64,000 bases of DNA, taken from NCBI GenBank assembly GCA_036250225.1, contig JAPZLL010000002.1, forward strand, positions 434,001 to 498,000. Reading direction: 5' to 3'. The DNA is from Cercophora sp. LCS_1 (lineage: Eukaryota > Ascomycota > Sordariomycetes > Sordariales > Lasiosphaeriaceae). Positions 23,175 through 35,400 of this stretch are shown here, piece after piece. Numbering within the stretch: position 1 is the first letter of the stretch; each line of letters begins with the position of its first letter. The notes beneath the pieces were generated by a model. The model did no database searches and was not told the DNA's origin. It saw only the letters and a list, made by a program, of their open reading frames with translations. Both the position numbers and the translations under genes were made by a program.

Positions 23175-24100
23175 ATGGGCGCATCAGAGTTTAGAAACTA
23201 CCCGTTTCTAAACGGCGAGGAGTTTGTTGAGGCATGTCACCTTCTCGACCGACGTTATTGCCAAGCCTCTATTGGGAGCGAAAGACGGCGATGGCGACTG
23301 GATGTCATCACGGCCCTCAATGTGTCCTTTTCCCTCGGTCAAGAATACAACACCTACATCTCCATTATCAAGACGATAACTGGTCAGCCAGACGATGAAG
23401 GGTTGTCTTCATGCCTCGAGGCATTCTCCCTTCAAGGCAACCAACCGGATGTAGACATGGAGGTCGATGCAGATGTGGTGGCTGCCGAGAAAGCCGACGA
23501 GGTACGAGCAGCCCACTTTACTCAGTCAAACAATGTACTCACACATGAAGCACTTTGTGACGTCTGGGAATTCAAATTCGCATCTAAGCAGTGAACCGCA
23601 TCTCGGCAAGGTCAAGTATGAGATTATCTTGCACCCAACATACCAGGTTCCCTGCCTCTGGTTCGCCTTGAGCGATTTGAGGCCGGACGAGAACCCGCTA
23701 GACATCGACGTCGTCTTCCGACACATCGTGCCAGACGAGTACAAGTCCAGGCTTCGCAACGCTGGCCCGATCGGTGGAATCTCGATGGATGTGGGTACTC
23801 TTCTCTCAAATTCCTTGCAGCTGTCGAGCAGTTAACTAGCAGACTCTGCAAGTGAGAACAAGACCTATACTAACAAACCGTTTCTTGTTCCCTCGCCAAT
23901 AGCACCACCCGATCACAGGCCTTCCAGCCTTTTTCATCCACCCCTGCATGGTTGGCGAAGCCATGTCGGAATTCGACTGCTCAAAGGAGACCTACTTGAT
24001 AGTATGGATAGGTCTGGTTGGAGCATGTGTCGGGCTGAACGTGCCGTCTGAGATGATGCTCGAGCAGTCGGAGGTCATAAAAACCGGGCTCAATGCCTGA
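23175..24100 (+). CDS. atg10: Autophagy E2-like conjugating enzyme Atg10
   Basis: E2-like enzyme that transfers Atg12 to Atg5 in the cytosol. My model joins 23175-23501, 23611-23790 and 23903-24100 to 234 aa. The diagnostic stretch HPITGLPAFFIHPC, with the catalytic cysteine at its end, straddles the last junction, and the upstream ILHPTYQVPCLWF segment matches the E2 core of Atg10. The N-terminus FRNYPFLNGEEFVEAC is also family-like. The last intron is confident. The first (23502-23610) is less so: the frame changes between exons and 23611 is the acceptor that keeps phase, but an alternative with a short additional exon (DVWEFK) cannot be ruled out. Its stop lies 49 bases from the stop of the convergent RNA-binding-protein gene. 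Confidence 0.9.
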
Positions 24101-24149
24101 GTTTAGTCCCAGCTCCTGAGGCAATGACCTTCTGGCTCCACTAAGCGAT

Positions 24150-24807
24150 TTACTCGTCGTCACTGTCCTCCTCCATGGCCACATCCGAGTCGCTTTCTTC
24201 CTCCTCATCTCTTGGACGCTTCGTGCCGCGACTCTCGGGCGTTCCAGCGTCCTTCATGACATGATCAGCAGGGCCGGGAGGCTTGGCCGGGAGACCATGC
24301 GGCGCTGGTGGCACAGTGCTGGTACCGCCGGGTACTGGAGCATTGAAGATGCTTTGCTGGAGATCGGAAACTTCGACCTGGGCGGCAGAGGTAGGAATCT
24401 TGAAGGTACCGTCGAGCTTCGCAATAGCATTGGACTTGGATTTGGCATAGCTAACTTTCTGCTGTGGCATCAGCACACCCCGTCCAATACACATACAGTT
24501 AGACAATAAAAAGAACTATGCATACCATCGGACGGCCAAGGAACTCGTATCCATCTAGTGATCGCAGCGCTTGTGTGGCTGTCTGAATGTCTCGATACAC
24601 GATGTGCGCCTGACCGCGCATCTTCATTGTTTTGAGAGCGACCACGTCAAGGACAGGACCGTGTGTGGAAAAGATCATGTAGAGAGCCGTGCGAAGGTCT
24701 TCTTTTTGTACTTTGCTCGAGGGGAGGTTTGTGACATAGAGGGTCTGGTTTGGCGGCACCGACACGACTTTGGCTGGGAGGCCGTGAGGGAGAGTACGGG
24801 TCGCCAT
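24150..24807 (-). CDS. U1A/U2B''-type snRNP protein with an N-terminal RRM
   Basis: Spliceosomal RNA-binding protein of the U1A/U2B''/SNF family. Exons 24807-24526 and 24458-24150, 196 aa. An N-terminal RRM is seen: RNP2 is LYVTNL, RNP1 is MRGQAHIVY, followed by ALRSLDGYEFLGRPMKVSYAKSKS, typical of U2B''. In place of the usual second RRM there is a short linker and an acidic tail (EEEESDSDVAMEEDSDDE), so the fungal protein has one RRM, as in yeast Msl1. The intron acceptor is a tandem CAGCAG (24464-24459): use of the first CAG would add one Gln after GRPM. The 344-base gap upstream is shared with ARPC1. Confidence 0.88.
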
Positions 24808-25151
24808 TGTCGCGTTTCTGCAGAGTTGCCGTCAAATACGCTATATAGTCACCGCGTCTGGTGAATTGAGCGAACGGGATGTCGTCGGGTTCGTTTGCTT
24901 GGTTGTCGCTGTTGGTTGTTGATCGCGTCGGTTGTCAACCAGTGGAGGAGTTCACAAAAAAGTTGGGTCCACTGTCCCTAGCAAGAAACCCCTTGGGGTG
25001 TGCGCAGCGGCCCGGTTGTCGCTGGGGAACCCCTCCACAGTGCCTCGTCACAGCCCACCACAAAGCTCCGCGAGCATCACCAACTTCCAACTTCTCCCAC
25101 TACACACAACGGCGATAGTAGAGAGCTCCTCCTATCGCAAATACCCGCAAA
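24808..25151. promoter_or_regulatory. Bidirectional promoter region between snRNP protein and ARPC1 genes
   Basis: 344 bases separate the two divergent start codons, so both promoters and leaders must fit here. No specific factor site recognised. Confidence 0.5.
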
Positions 25152-26346
25152 ATGGCTGCGCCAGAGGTCCACCACCTTTTCCACAACCCGATTGCGGACC
25201 ACTCGTTCTCGGCCGACCGCAAGACGCTAGCCATCGCCCGCGACACCACCGTCGAGCTCTACTCCAAGGTCGGCAGCGCTTTCAAGCTCAAGGACGAGCT
25301 GAAGGGCCACGACAAGACAGTGACCAGTGTTGACATTGCTCCAAACTCGGGACGCATTGTCTCCTGCTCCCAGGGCAAGTCGTCTCCGAGACTCCCGAGC
25401 GCCAACCTCCTTGCTGACAGCCCCTATTAGATCGCAATGCGATTGTCTGGGAACCCTCCCCACAGGGCTACAAGCCCACCCTTGTCTTGCTGCGAATCAA
25501 CCGTGCCGCCACCTTTGTGCGCTGGTCCCCCTCTGAGACTAAGTTTGCCGTCGGCTCTGGCGACAGATTGATCGCCATCTGCTACTTCGAGGAGGAGAAC
25601 GACTGGTGGGTCTCGAAGCATCTCAAGAAGCCCATCCGTAGCACCATCACGACGGTTGCCTGGCACCCCAACTCGGTGCTTCTCGCTGCCGGGTCGACCG
25701 ACGCACACGCTCGAGTCTTTTCCAGCTTCATCAAGGGCGTTGACGCCCGTCCTGACCCCAGCGTCTGGGGCGAGAGACTGCCCTTCAACACTGTGTGTGG
25801 TGAATTCTTGAACAATTCGGCCGGATGGGTACACGCAGTGGCTTTCTCCCCGAGCGGTGACGCTCTGGCCTATGCTGCCCACGACAGCAGCATCACGGTC
25901 GTCTACCCGAGCGGGCCAGACCAGCCTCCCAAGGCTGTCATTAGCGTTAACACCCAGCTGTTGCCTTTCATGAGCATTATCTGGAACGGCGAAGCTGAGA
26001 TCGTTGCCGCAGGCTACAACTGCGAGGCCTTCCGCTTCAAGGGCGGCCTGAATGGATGGCAGCTGAGTGGAACCCTCGAGGCTAAGGGACGGCCCGGCCT
26101 GAGTGACAACCGCGAAGATTCTGCTTTGAACATGTTCAGGCAGATGGACCTGAAGGGTAAGGTAAAGGACGATACGCAGCTGAACACTGTCCATCAAAAC
26201 ACAATCACCATGCTGCGGCCTTACGAATCGTCTGGCGATTCAGTCAGGAAGTTTAGCTGTAAGTCACCCGTTTCCACAGAGTCTCAAGCCACTAACATGG
26301 AAAAGCATCGGGTGTCGATGGAAGACTTGTTATTTGGCACACATAG
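25152..26346 (+). CDS. arc40: Arp2/3 complex subunit 1 (ARPC1/Arc40), WD40 protein
   Basis: Beta-propeller subunit of the Arp2/3 complex, which nucleates branched actin at endocytic patches. Exons 25152-25374, 25431-26258 and 26306-26346, 363 aa. WD repeats are visible in order: LKGHDKTVTSVDIAPNSGRI, DRNAIVWE, NRAATFVRWSPSETKFAVGSG, STITTVAWHPNSVLLAAGS, GWVHAVAFSPSGDALAYAA. The C-terminus SSGVDGRLVIWHT is restored only by the short last exon of 41 bases. The acidic/hydrophobic insert SALNMFRQMDLKG is the protruding ARPC1 insert. The first intron starts GCAAGT rather than GT, and skipping to a GT donor would break the DRNAIVW repeat, so this is a GC-AG intron. Confidence 0.95.
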
Positions 26347-26586
26347 ATTTGCTTTAGCAAGCATCAATGGAACAAACTGCAGGCTACGAGACCTGAGACA
26401 TCAGCCTCAAGCGTTTCTGAGATATGACGTACCCAGCCAACGCCTTTGGGTCATTTCCGATTGGCTCAGTGCAGAACAGTTAAGAGAATACTTGTGCCGG
26501 GACCAGATAACTATTTAAGAGCGGGAAACAGACAAAATCTACGATGATGGCTTCCCTGATTGCATTTTGATACTAGTGCGGACAGA

Positions 26587-27723
26587 ATGGACTATCACGA
26601 TGAGTTCCACCCGCGGTGTGACACGCCTCACAGTCGATACACACCCTTGTATGAAAGGCGCTCCCAGTCATCGTCAACGAGACAGCGACCGAGTTACGGC
26701 CAGGGCGCAGCCTTCGAGTTGACATTGAGCCCATATGCGGCTCTACCTTCTGGTAGCCATCATGTCCGCGCCCCTGCCAGACTACCACCCCTAGGAATCA
26801 TACAAGACGATCAGCCGTCACCACCCTTCTTCAAACATATCGATTGGCATGGTACTAAAAGCCACCGCCTCCCTAGTTTTCCACCTGGAAGCTATTCACC
26901 ACATCCAACCAGCCAAGCAAACGAATCGGCATCCGGCCCAGAGCTAGACCACGAACGGAGACGAGTCTATTCCCTCGTTTACTCCTCAGCATCCTCGGGC
27001 TCGTCAGAATCATCAACCACGTCACCACCCGTCAACCCTTCCCCATCCCACCTCAGATCAGGAAGAACACCCCCGCCACTCCCCCCAGTTTCGGCCCTGG
27101 CCTTCTTTGAGAATGAACTCACCAGCTCTCAAGCCCCGATTCCCATCTGCCACCACCACCGTCACTCCCAAATCTACGCCATCTGCCTCGCCGCAACAAA
27201 ACGCTACATCCTCACCCACCGCGAAAACTACCACGCCCGCGAAGCCCCAGGCCCCTTACGAACTGCCAACCACAACGAACGCTACGCGCCCTACCGCCGA
27301 CATCAACCCCGAAGCAACAGCAGCACCAACAACAACCCCATCTCCGCTCTCCTCAACCGCTTCTTACCCCCCGGCACACCCATCCCTCCCTCCACGTCCC
27401 AAATCAGCACACCGAATTACCCCTTCAGCGAAGCAACCGAATCCCTCCTCCAAAACATCACAACCATCTGCTCCGTCCTCTGGCACCGGGCCCAACGCAC
27501 TCGACTAGACGAGATAGGCGTAGAACGACGAACCGTCTCAGAGATGGGCGATCTCCTAAGCTGGGCCGAAACAATCGAGTTCGCAGGACGGGGAGAGATA
27601 GGCCGGGCTTGCGTGGGAAGGACAAACGACATTAACCTGGAGGAGGTAATCCGCTGTGGGAGGATGCTATGCGGCGTACTCCAGGACTGGGAAGGCGAGG
27701 GACGGATTGGGCAGCTTCTTTAG
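26587..27723 (+). CDS. Hypothetical Ser/Pro-rich protein
   Basis: Single-exon frame of 378 aa from the ATG at 26587. The first two-thirds are low-complexity and rich in Ser, Pro, His and Arg. The last third looks folded: FFENELTS, HRHSQIYAICLAATKRYILTHRENYH, then FSEATESLLQNITTICSVLWHRAQ and a helical end EEVIRCGRMLCGVLQDWEGEGRI. No family recognised. It follows ARPC1 by 240 bases in the same direction. Codon use is consistent with a real gene but no homology supports it. Confidence 0.55.
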   Translation: MDYHDEFHPRCDTPHSRYTPLYERRSQSSSTRQRPSYGQGAAFELTLSPYAALPSGSHHVRAPARLPPLGIIQDDQPSPPFFKHIDWHGTKSHRLPSFPPGSYSPHPTSQANESASGPELDHERRRVYSLVYSSASSGSSESSTTSPPVNPSPSHLRSGRTPPPLPPVSALAFFENELTSSQAPIPICHHHRHSQIYAICLAATKRYILTHRENYHAREAPGPLRTANHNERYAPYRRHQPRSNSSTNNNPISALLNRFLPPGTPIPPSTSQISTPNYPFSEATESLLQNITTICSVLWHRAQRTRLDEIGVERRTVSEMGDLLSWAETIEFAGRGEIGRACVGRTNDINLEEVIRCGRMLCGVLQDWEGEGRIGQLL

Positions 27724-28682
27724 ACGATCACACGCTGTAGTATCTTGCATTATCTGTTTCAGCGCATTCTGTTTGGGGAGGACCTAGACAATGGCATGGG
27801 ATGTTGCACACGTGCCCTCTCTTTCATACCACCGTCAGAACTAGATAAGGCTGTGATTTGCAAACGCCACTAAAGTTTTTGCCTTCCGAATGACTGTTCC
27901 GTGCATCTCAACAAGAAAAAAAAAAAATGATAAAATAGAAAGCGAAAAAAAAAAAAATGAAGAAAACCTGTGGTCTAAAACTCTAAACGGTTGTTTTCGG
28001 TGATTCACTGGTCACCATCTCACGATAACCGATTCATGCCGCTGAGAGCTGGGAGCTTGTGGGGCAGCCGTTGGGCTCTGTTCCCGTCACCTGTCACCGT
28101 CTATCGATCCCCTGAATGAGCATTAGCCCACACAGCAAAAGACACCCTGTGAGCCAACAGGCTAGCCTACTGCGGCTGCGGCAAGCAAATGATATGCAGC
28201 TGACAAAGCGCAAAATCTTTCCGCAGTTTGATGTCATGGACCGATGCAGGTTACCCCGCCATGAGCGCTCGTGGGGTCTCACCGCCTACCTTTTGCCGTC
28301 TGGAACCCAATGGAAGACAATAATATCCCCCCTCGTGTTTACTTGCTGTGCTGAACTAGGGAACAGAGATGGGGAGAAGAATAGGCCGTAATATGGCTAA
28401 TTGCTCTACCTAGAAACTGCGTTGCAGAAATAATCAAATCTACCTCCGGTCCAGTTGATCCCAACTCAACCATACGTGAAAAAGAGAAATCTTGACTACC
28501 AGCACTTTCGTAGAATCTGAGTAGAGTCATGCTCTCTTTCTCCGCCCCCATCCAACCAAACCCCAGTCCTATCCCGGTGCCCTCCCATAAGCATCTGTGT
28601 AGGTCTGGCTGTAGATGCTGTCGTAACGGGCATTACCTTCCTCCTCCCCAATTCATTGCGAGCCATCCCAGCTTTTCCTCCT
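27724..28682. other. Intergenic region between convergent genes, no gene seen
   Basis: About 960 bases with two A-rich runs (27917-27927 and 27945-27957). It contains the 3' ends of both flanking genes. Confidence 0.5.
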
Positions 28683-29608
28683 TCAAAGGTCGTCATCGTC
28701 CTCCTCGTTGGGAAGAGGCAGGGCAGCAGCCTCCGCCATCTCGGCCTGGTACTGGGCAAGAAGGGCCTCGTCGACCTGGGCCGTCGGGGGAGCAAGAGCA
28801 GGGGCAGCGACAAATTCCTACTCATCAAGTTAGTCGCAAGATCACTGCTGGGATGCGAATTCGGCTTACGAGGGCATTGTTGCCGACGAGCTTGCGAGCG
28901 AGCCAGAGGAAAGGCTTCTCAAAGTTATAATTGCTCTTGGCACTGATGTCGTAGTACTGGAGGTTCTTTTTCCGGTGGAAGGTGATGGTCTTGGCCTTGA
29001 CCTTGCGCTCCTTGACATCGACCTTGTTGCCGCAGAGAACGATAGGGATGTTCTCGCAGACGCGGGTCAGATCACCTAAAGATATCGTGGTTAGTCATCT
29101 AAAACCAAGTGCAAGAGTAGGATAACTTACGATGCCAGTTGGGCACGTTCTTGTATGTGATACGGGAGGTGACATCGAACATGATGATACCGCACTGGCC
29201 GTTGATGTAGTAACCATCACGGAGACCACCGAACTTCTCCTGACCAGCGGTATCCCAGACGTCGAACTGGATCTGACCGAAGTTCTGCGATGGGTTAGGA
29301 ATGGGCTCTGAGACATGCCGCCGGCGTAGTCAACTTACGGTAGTGAAACCAAGGGGGTGGACCTCGACACCGAGGGTGGCCATGTACTTCTTCTCGAACT
29401 CACCCGTCAAGTGACGCTTGACGAAGGTGGTCTAACCATCACCACAAGGTTAGCATGCGGCCCAAAAGACAAACGCACGGGACCCCGCAGTTGAGCGTGC
29501 GGCGCACGAATGATAAGGACCATTGCTGATGCCATTAAAAGAAAAACTTACCTTGCCAGTACCACCATCGCCGACGAGGACGAGCTTGAAGGTAGGGGTC
29601 TCCGCCAT
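28683..29608 (-). CDS. gsp1: GTP-binding nuclear protein Ran (Gsp1)
   Basis: Small GTPase that drives nuclear import and export and spindle assembly. Five exons (29608-29552, 29431-29339, 29284-29131, 29075-28870, 28817-28683) give 214 aa, the usual Ran length. All G motifs are intact: GDGGTGKTT (G1), GVEVHPLGFTT (switch I), WDTAGQEKFGGLRDGYY (G3 and switch II), GNKVDVKERK (G4), YDISAKSNYNFEKPF (G5). The C-terminus ends in an acidic EEDDDDL like other Ran proteins, with no prenylation CAAX. The first intron splits the GK-T of the P-loop. High conservation makes all junctions certain. Confidence 0.98.
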
Positions 29609-30469
29609 GATGTGTGTTTGTTGGATGTGTGCGAAGTGGTGAGGTAAACAAGTCTGGAAGCACAGCCCACGTTAGTCGGCGCGAAGCGGGGAGGGGTTTT
29701 TATGTTTGGCAGGGGTGCGGAAATCAGAATCTGGCTGCAACGACAGACAGCCGAAAAGGACGTACCTTCGCTAGGGCTGGGAGAAAACCAAAGGTTGGTA
29801 GTCGGGCAGCGACGTTGTGGACCTTGACACCTAGCGAGGGAGATGATGATGTTTTAAAAGGCAGCTGCTTGGAAGTAGCAGCCTTGACGAAAAACTCGTT
29901 GGGCGGCGGGGTGATTGTCACACGTGACTGAATGGCCCGTGCGCGATCTTGATTCAGTTGGTTGTGGCAAAGCAGGGAGCGAGTCGTCTGAAAGTCAAGT
30001 TGGCTCGAGTGGGGGCTATTTCGCTGCCACAGAGCCTGATGCCCCTGAGGTTTGGGTTCACAATCGCTCATCCAGGGGCGACAACGGAGGCTAGACGACC
30101 GGCCTTCTCTGCTGTGACTGTATACCTATCGCAGCGCTCACAAAGAACTCTGTTTTTTTTTTACTTTGCTTCATTGGCTGTTCTTGGGCATCTTCATGTT
30201 TTGCTCGCTCGCCAATTCACCAATCCGTGAGGACCTACCTGGAAGCTCGCTGCGTTCCTTCAGGTCACATTAAAACCTTGACCTATCGTCCCAGCATTGA
30301 CACATCATCCCCAGCCCACCAGCCTAACGGCCCTCACAAAGAAACCTGAAGTCACCCAGCTGACATCCTTGTTTGGGCTGTAATGGGCGGCACCAAATGT
30401 GGCCTAACGAGGACGCCCGAAAGCGCTTGATCTTGGTTCAAAAACGTCGCCCCCGTCTGTCTTACAATT
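29609..30469. other. Intergenic region upstream of Ran
   Basis: About 860 bases between two minus-strand genes; Ran promoter expected close to 29609. No coding sequence recognised. Confidence 0.5.
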
Positions 30470-31313
30470 CTACAATGGCAAGATGTGGCAGCCAAGAAGC
30501 CCTCTTCCACCCCAGTTGCGCCGCGGTACCAACGTCAGTCTCAACTCCCGTGTTCCTCCGCCGGATCGAGAAACCTCAACAAGGATATTTTGCTGGATGG
30601 CGGTTAGCGATGGCCATGGCATATCTCACTCATTAGACAACCTACATTCTCATTTCCTTGGACACATTCAGCCACCTTTCTCAGGTTATCGTGGTTGGCA
30701 TAATTGACATATCCGAAGTTGCGGATCAAATCGCCAGCTCTTAATCCTGCTGCCGCCGCTGGACTGTTGTCGACGACCGAGTTCACCTTCGCAAAGGGTT
30801 GGTCGAGGACCTCAGGCGCCGAGTCTCTGAGGGCAGACAGGTCGGACGATGGCGCAACTACAGGCTCGTCATCATCGTCAAGGCTGGCAAAGTGCTCATG
30901 CAAATGCTTCTCAATCACAGCCATCAGATCCTTGTAATCATTGCGAAGGTGGATGATGCGAGCTCTTGTCGTCCGTACTGCACCAGTCAGTTCTCAGGCC
31001 AAAGCCCCTAACTGTTCAACAGGGAGCCCATACTCTGGGCGACATCGATGTCGGCTCGAGGGAAACCATCGCGCGTAAGGAGGTTGGTATTCATGTCAAC
31101 ACCATGCTGCGGCATCCCATCAGCTAAAGGGCACTCTTATTCGCCAGCGCGGCAACGAACCGAATCAAGGACGCTCCCCAACGCCTTGAGCTCGGCCTCA
31201 ACATTGTCCTTCTTGCGTTGCAGCTCGGCAAAGGTGAGGTGCGCCGTGCCGCCATTTACGATAGGCTGGGACGTCGGCCCCGAGGGGACTGTCGGCGCGT
31301 GTATGTTGCTCAT
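30470..31313 (-). CDS. nas2: 26S proteasome assembly chaperone Nas2/PSMD9 (PDZ domain)
   Basis: Chaperone for the Rpt4-Rpt5 ATPase pair during assembly of the proteasome base. Exons 31313-31161, 31106-31034, 30977-30646 and 30592-30470 give 226 aa. The N-terminal helical domain (FAELQRKKDNVEAELKALGS...GVDMNTNLLTRDGFPRADID...IRTTRARIIHLRNDYKDLM) matches the Nas2 signature. The PDZ domain starts FAKVNSVVDNSPAAAAGLRAGDLI, a clear ligand loop. The last exon supplies the family end RNWGGRGLLGCHILPL. The donor at 31160 (GTTCGT) is weak but restores LGSVLDSHGVDMN exactly. It shares a roughly 1.1-kb upstream region with the divergent Rho GEF gene. Confidence 0.93.
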
Positions 31314-32419
31314 GGTCGACAGGCCCAATGCGGGAGACTGCTGCAGTCTCTGCGATCGTCGTGTCAGAATGCAGGCATGGAAACGATGAAGCCGACGACA
31401 AAAGTTCCCAAATCAGTCTGCCACCAATGACGCGTTCGGCAGCAAGTGCTCTGGGAGGAGAGCTCTGGACGGGATGGCGGGGTAGCTGGTGCCCCGCTGC
31501 GAGCTGCCTGGCCAATCATGCAAGCTCTGCCCCCAAGGCTGGCAGGCTGCCGACCCATTCCGGCGGGAGAGCGGGATGGCAGTCCACCACCCACGGCGGC
31601 AGTTGCCCTTCTTGCATTCCTGTCACATATCACCGCTCTTCCCACAAACCCTTTGCATTGGATGTGGCTCTCAAACTGCAAAGCTGATGCCATCTCAGCT
31701 CGACCTCGCGCTTGGAGGCGTCAAGCCTACGACGACTTCCCCAACCACTTCCGAAGTCGGAAGTTGATTGGATTTGCTGCCGGCCAGTGATTGGGTCTGA
31801 AGGACGGGCAGCGTGTCTCGCACCGCTTCTGATTTTCTGTGCTCGTCGTCTCATGCGTCGATGCTGCCCGATTGTCAACTGCGTCCAATCGGCCGACTGA
31901 CCCTGTCCCTGGTATCGTGGCAGTTGGTTTTGCATGGGATTTTGACCGCACCCGGTGTTGCTGCCAACTTTCGCACGCCCGCTTCCCCGACGCGTGCAGG
32001 GCGAGGCGTCCCTGCCGAAATTTGTTTATCTATCATGATCTTCACTTCCGCTAGGACCCGATCCGTCCGCAAGCAGGTCAATGTGGCCGGACAGAGATAC
32101 CGATGTCCACAGGCCATTCCTTCCAGTCAAGATTGCATCATTGCTGATGGACTCTCTGACCTCTCAAACAATCTTGTCGCCTCTCTCTTTCTCTCTGTCG
32201 GCTGCGGTTTTGGTTTCTTGGACTTCTTTTTGGTTTCAGAGCACCTCATCCGTCGTCCTGCATTGTTGGCTGCCTTGCCTCTGCCTCTCCTCAGTCTTCT
32301 GCAGCATCATGTTTTGAAGGCCTGTTGTCCGGCACCACTGGCTCCCTGCTTTGCTGGAGCTCTCGGTCCGGTCGTGACAGCCCCTCTGCATCTTTGTTTC
32401 TTGGTTTCCCCGTCGCATT
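31314..32419. promoter_or_regulatory. Shared upstream region of nas2 and Rho GEF
   Basis: About 1.1 kb between divergent starts. Pyrimidine-rich close to the Rho GEF start (32160-32300). The plus frame at 31813-32643 has no recognisable motifs and was not called. Confidence 0.5.
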
Positions 32420-35400
32420 ATGACTTTTCCAGATACCGGTTCCATATCATCCCTCTCCCTGACGCACTCGGTCTCTACCCGAGCGTCCCAGCAAGTCGAT
32501 GGAGATGTGCCCACGCCTCCCCACCTGGGCGACCAGACTTTTCGAAGGATCAGAGGGAGCGATGGAGGGATCGAGGTGTTTGCCGCAGACGAGATGGATG
32601 GCTTACACGGAGATGGACTTGCGCGTTGGGGCACTTTGGATAAGATACCCGCCGACGGTCCCGAGGATACTCCAACACAGAAGCAGGACTTAGAGAATAC
32701 GGAATACTTCTCTCCGAACGTCGCCGACGCTGCCAGATATGTCGACGACCATATACCGAAATCGGACAAACCTTTCCACAGGTGGATGAGGACGCTGCAG
32801 AAACGAGCAATTCGTCGCCAAGAGGCCTGGGCAAGCGAAGGGGACGACTCGCCATATGTCTTCGAACTTGATAGTGAGAGCTCGATCAATGGCTCTGCCC
32901 ATCAGCGGTTATCTTCCGACGGGTCGTCGTTCAATTTTGTGGCTGCGGTCAGAAGCGCCAGTGTGTCCATCACTACGGCAAGCGTCTTGACACGCTCACG
33001 ACGCCTCGCACATCGTTCATCCCGAGGGCATTCGAGGGCGGATCGTAGCAGCAGAGCCTCCGTCTGCGGGACGCGACTCTCCGAGGATAGTCTGTGTTTG
33101 GATCGTCAAGTGTCGGTGGACCCGGCCGTTGTTGAGCGAGCATTGCAGCGACGTCGAATACTTGAGGAGCTGATTAGCACTGAAGAGAGCTACATTGGGG
33201 ATGTACGGTTCTTGATGAACGTGCGTAATGCTTCCTGGGTGCGTCGTATCCAGCTAACGAGGGCTAGGTCTATGTCACAATTCTCGCTTCTCTGCCCACA
33301 TTGCCTGCCGGCTTGCGATCATCGATCAACCAAAACCTCACTGACATCGTGGAGTTGCACGAGGAGATGCTCGGATACCTACACCGTGCCGTCCCTCACT
33401 CAGAATACACCCAACCTGAAAACCCATTGCAACTGCTCCCTCCGCCGCCTATTCGCGGTCATCATCGATGGAGGAGTCTGGATGCTGTTCCTGAAGATCG
33501 CGATGGCGTTTCATGGCTTCGGGAAGTCCCCGGGGTGCTTGCTGAGCCCCAGACAGCCGCGGAAGTTGCAAAAGTATTCTCTAAGAAGGTAAGCCGTGCC
33601 ATCCAGCGCTGGCGCCCTGACCGGACCAAACCTCTGACCTGTCGAAAGATGAACCGTTTTTTCATATACGAGGAGTATGGCGCAAAGTACGAACTGATGA
33701 TAAAAGACGTGGCATCAGCCCACAGAACAATGCCCAAGTGGCAGTCGTATCAAAAGGGGCTCGAGGTGCTGGCTGCTTCGTTGGGCTCGGCAAATACCCG
33801 AGATGATCATTCCAAGAAGAGCCTGACGATTGGTGACCTTCTTGTCAAAGTAAGCTTTTTCCAGCAATTTGTGATGTGACATTGACTGACTTGACAAGCC
33901 CATCCAACGAGTATGCAAGTATCCGCTGCTTTTTGCGGAGCTGCTCAAATACACGCCGGTTATTGACTGTCCGTATTCACACATGGAGATCGAAAATACC
34001 CTAGTTCGGCTGCGTGAGGCAACAGCAGAGATCAACAAGGCGACAGATGATGCCCGAATCAAATCGGTTCTCGAGAAGACGTGGATTCTCCAAGACCGCC
34101 TTGTATTCCCGAACCAGGCCAGTAGCATTGACCCGTTTCGAGCCTGCTCTGACATGTTTATAGCAACTCGATGCGGTCTCAAAAAATCGCATCCGGTCCT
34201 TTGGTCACATTCAGCTCTGCGGCGCTCTTCACGTATGCTGGCAGACCAAAGAAGGTGTGAGCGGCCAGTACATGGTAGCTCTCTTGTACCGAGAGTGGCT
34301 CTGCCTGGCAGCTGCCAGTAGGATCGAGCAGATCTACACGATCCAGGCATGCATCGCCTTGAACAACATCAAGCTTGAAGAAGTGGACAATGGCAGAGGT
34401 TCGTAACAACTCTTCGTGGGACAACCCAGGACTAACTTCCCAAACAGGGCTTCAATGTCATACTGCGCCGTACTCGTGGAAGCTCGTATTCATCAGCGAT
34501 CACCAACTTTACGAGGTGATCCTAACAGCATGTACCCCAAAGGAGGAAATGGAATGGTGTTCACGTCTTGAAGTCCGGGAGGACACGACCGATCAAGACC
34601 AAATGCAGCCCGCGTCCTTCAGCTTTCTGTCCCTAAATGCCAAATCCCTGGGAACCGTGTTTAGAAAGCCGGGTACTTGTGTCCCAGTCCCTCTCATGAT
34701 TGCTGGCTGACCCACCATCACCAGGGACCATTGCCAGAAGGATATCAATACACCGGGCTACCACTGTCGGCCCCAAGTCCCCCCTCTGTCAGGTCATCCT
34801 CAAAAACACATCTGTGATCAAGGAGGTTGCGCCACCATCAACATCGGGCTCTCAAATCAACCGCTCCCAATCCCTCCTCACAACCACGGCTCGAATCCCT
34901 GTGCTCGCGCCGCCCCGTGGTGAAAGAGCCCGTCTTGAGGCCCTCCTTTCGGACGTCTGGACCCGCGATATCCTGCCCTTTCCCGGGATAACGGCCCGAT
35001 CACGGAGCGAGCACCTCGTCCGGGCGTCGGCATCATCCGTTATGCGTAAGCTCAGTGTTGTGAGTATCGCGAGCAGCTTCAGCAAGCGCTCGGCTAGTCT
35101 AGCGAGTCTGCAGCAGAGATGCGCCGTCGGTATGGATGAGGAGGTCGGGTTATCTTCTTCAGCAGGGGTCGTAGGTGAAATCGAGACGATGTGCGAGGAG
35201 CCAGGACGCTCGTTGTTGAGTGTGATTCCGGATGAGGTCGAGAAAAAGAGTTCAGTTGGGAACGCAGGGGATTGGGGACGGTGCATCACACCTGGTCTGG
35301 GGGAGCGTGACAATGGCGGCCTAAAGCTAAGCTGGACGCCAACGAGGGAAGAAAAGGAAAACATATGTCAAGGCAAAAAAGGAAGGAAATTGGGCGGCCG

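Noticed and set aside
31813..32643. 276-aa plus-strand frame
   Set aside because: Overlaps the Rho GEF start in another frame; the Rho GEF frame has clear domains downstream.
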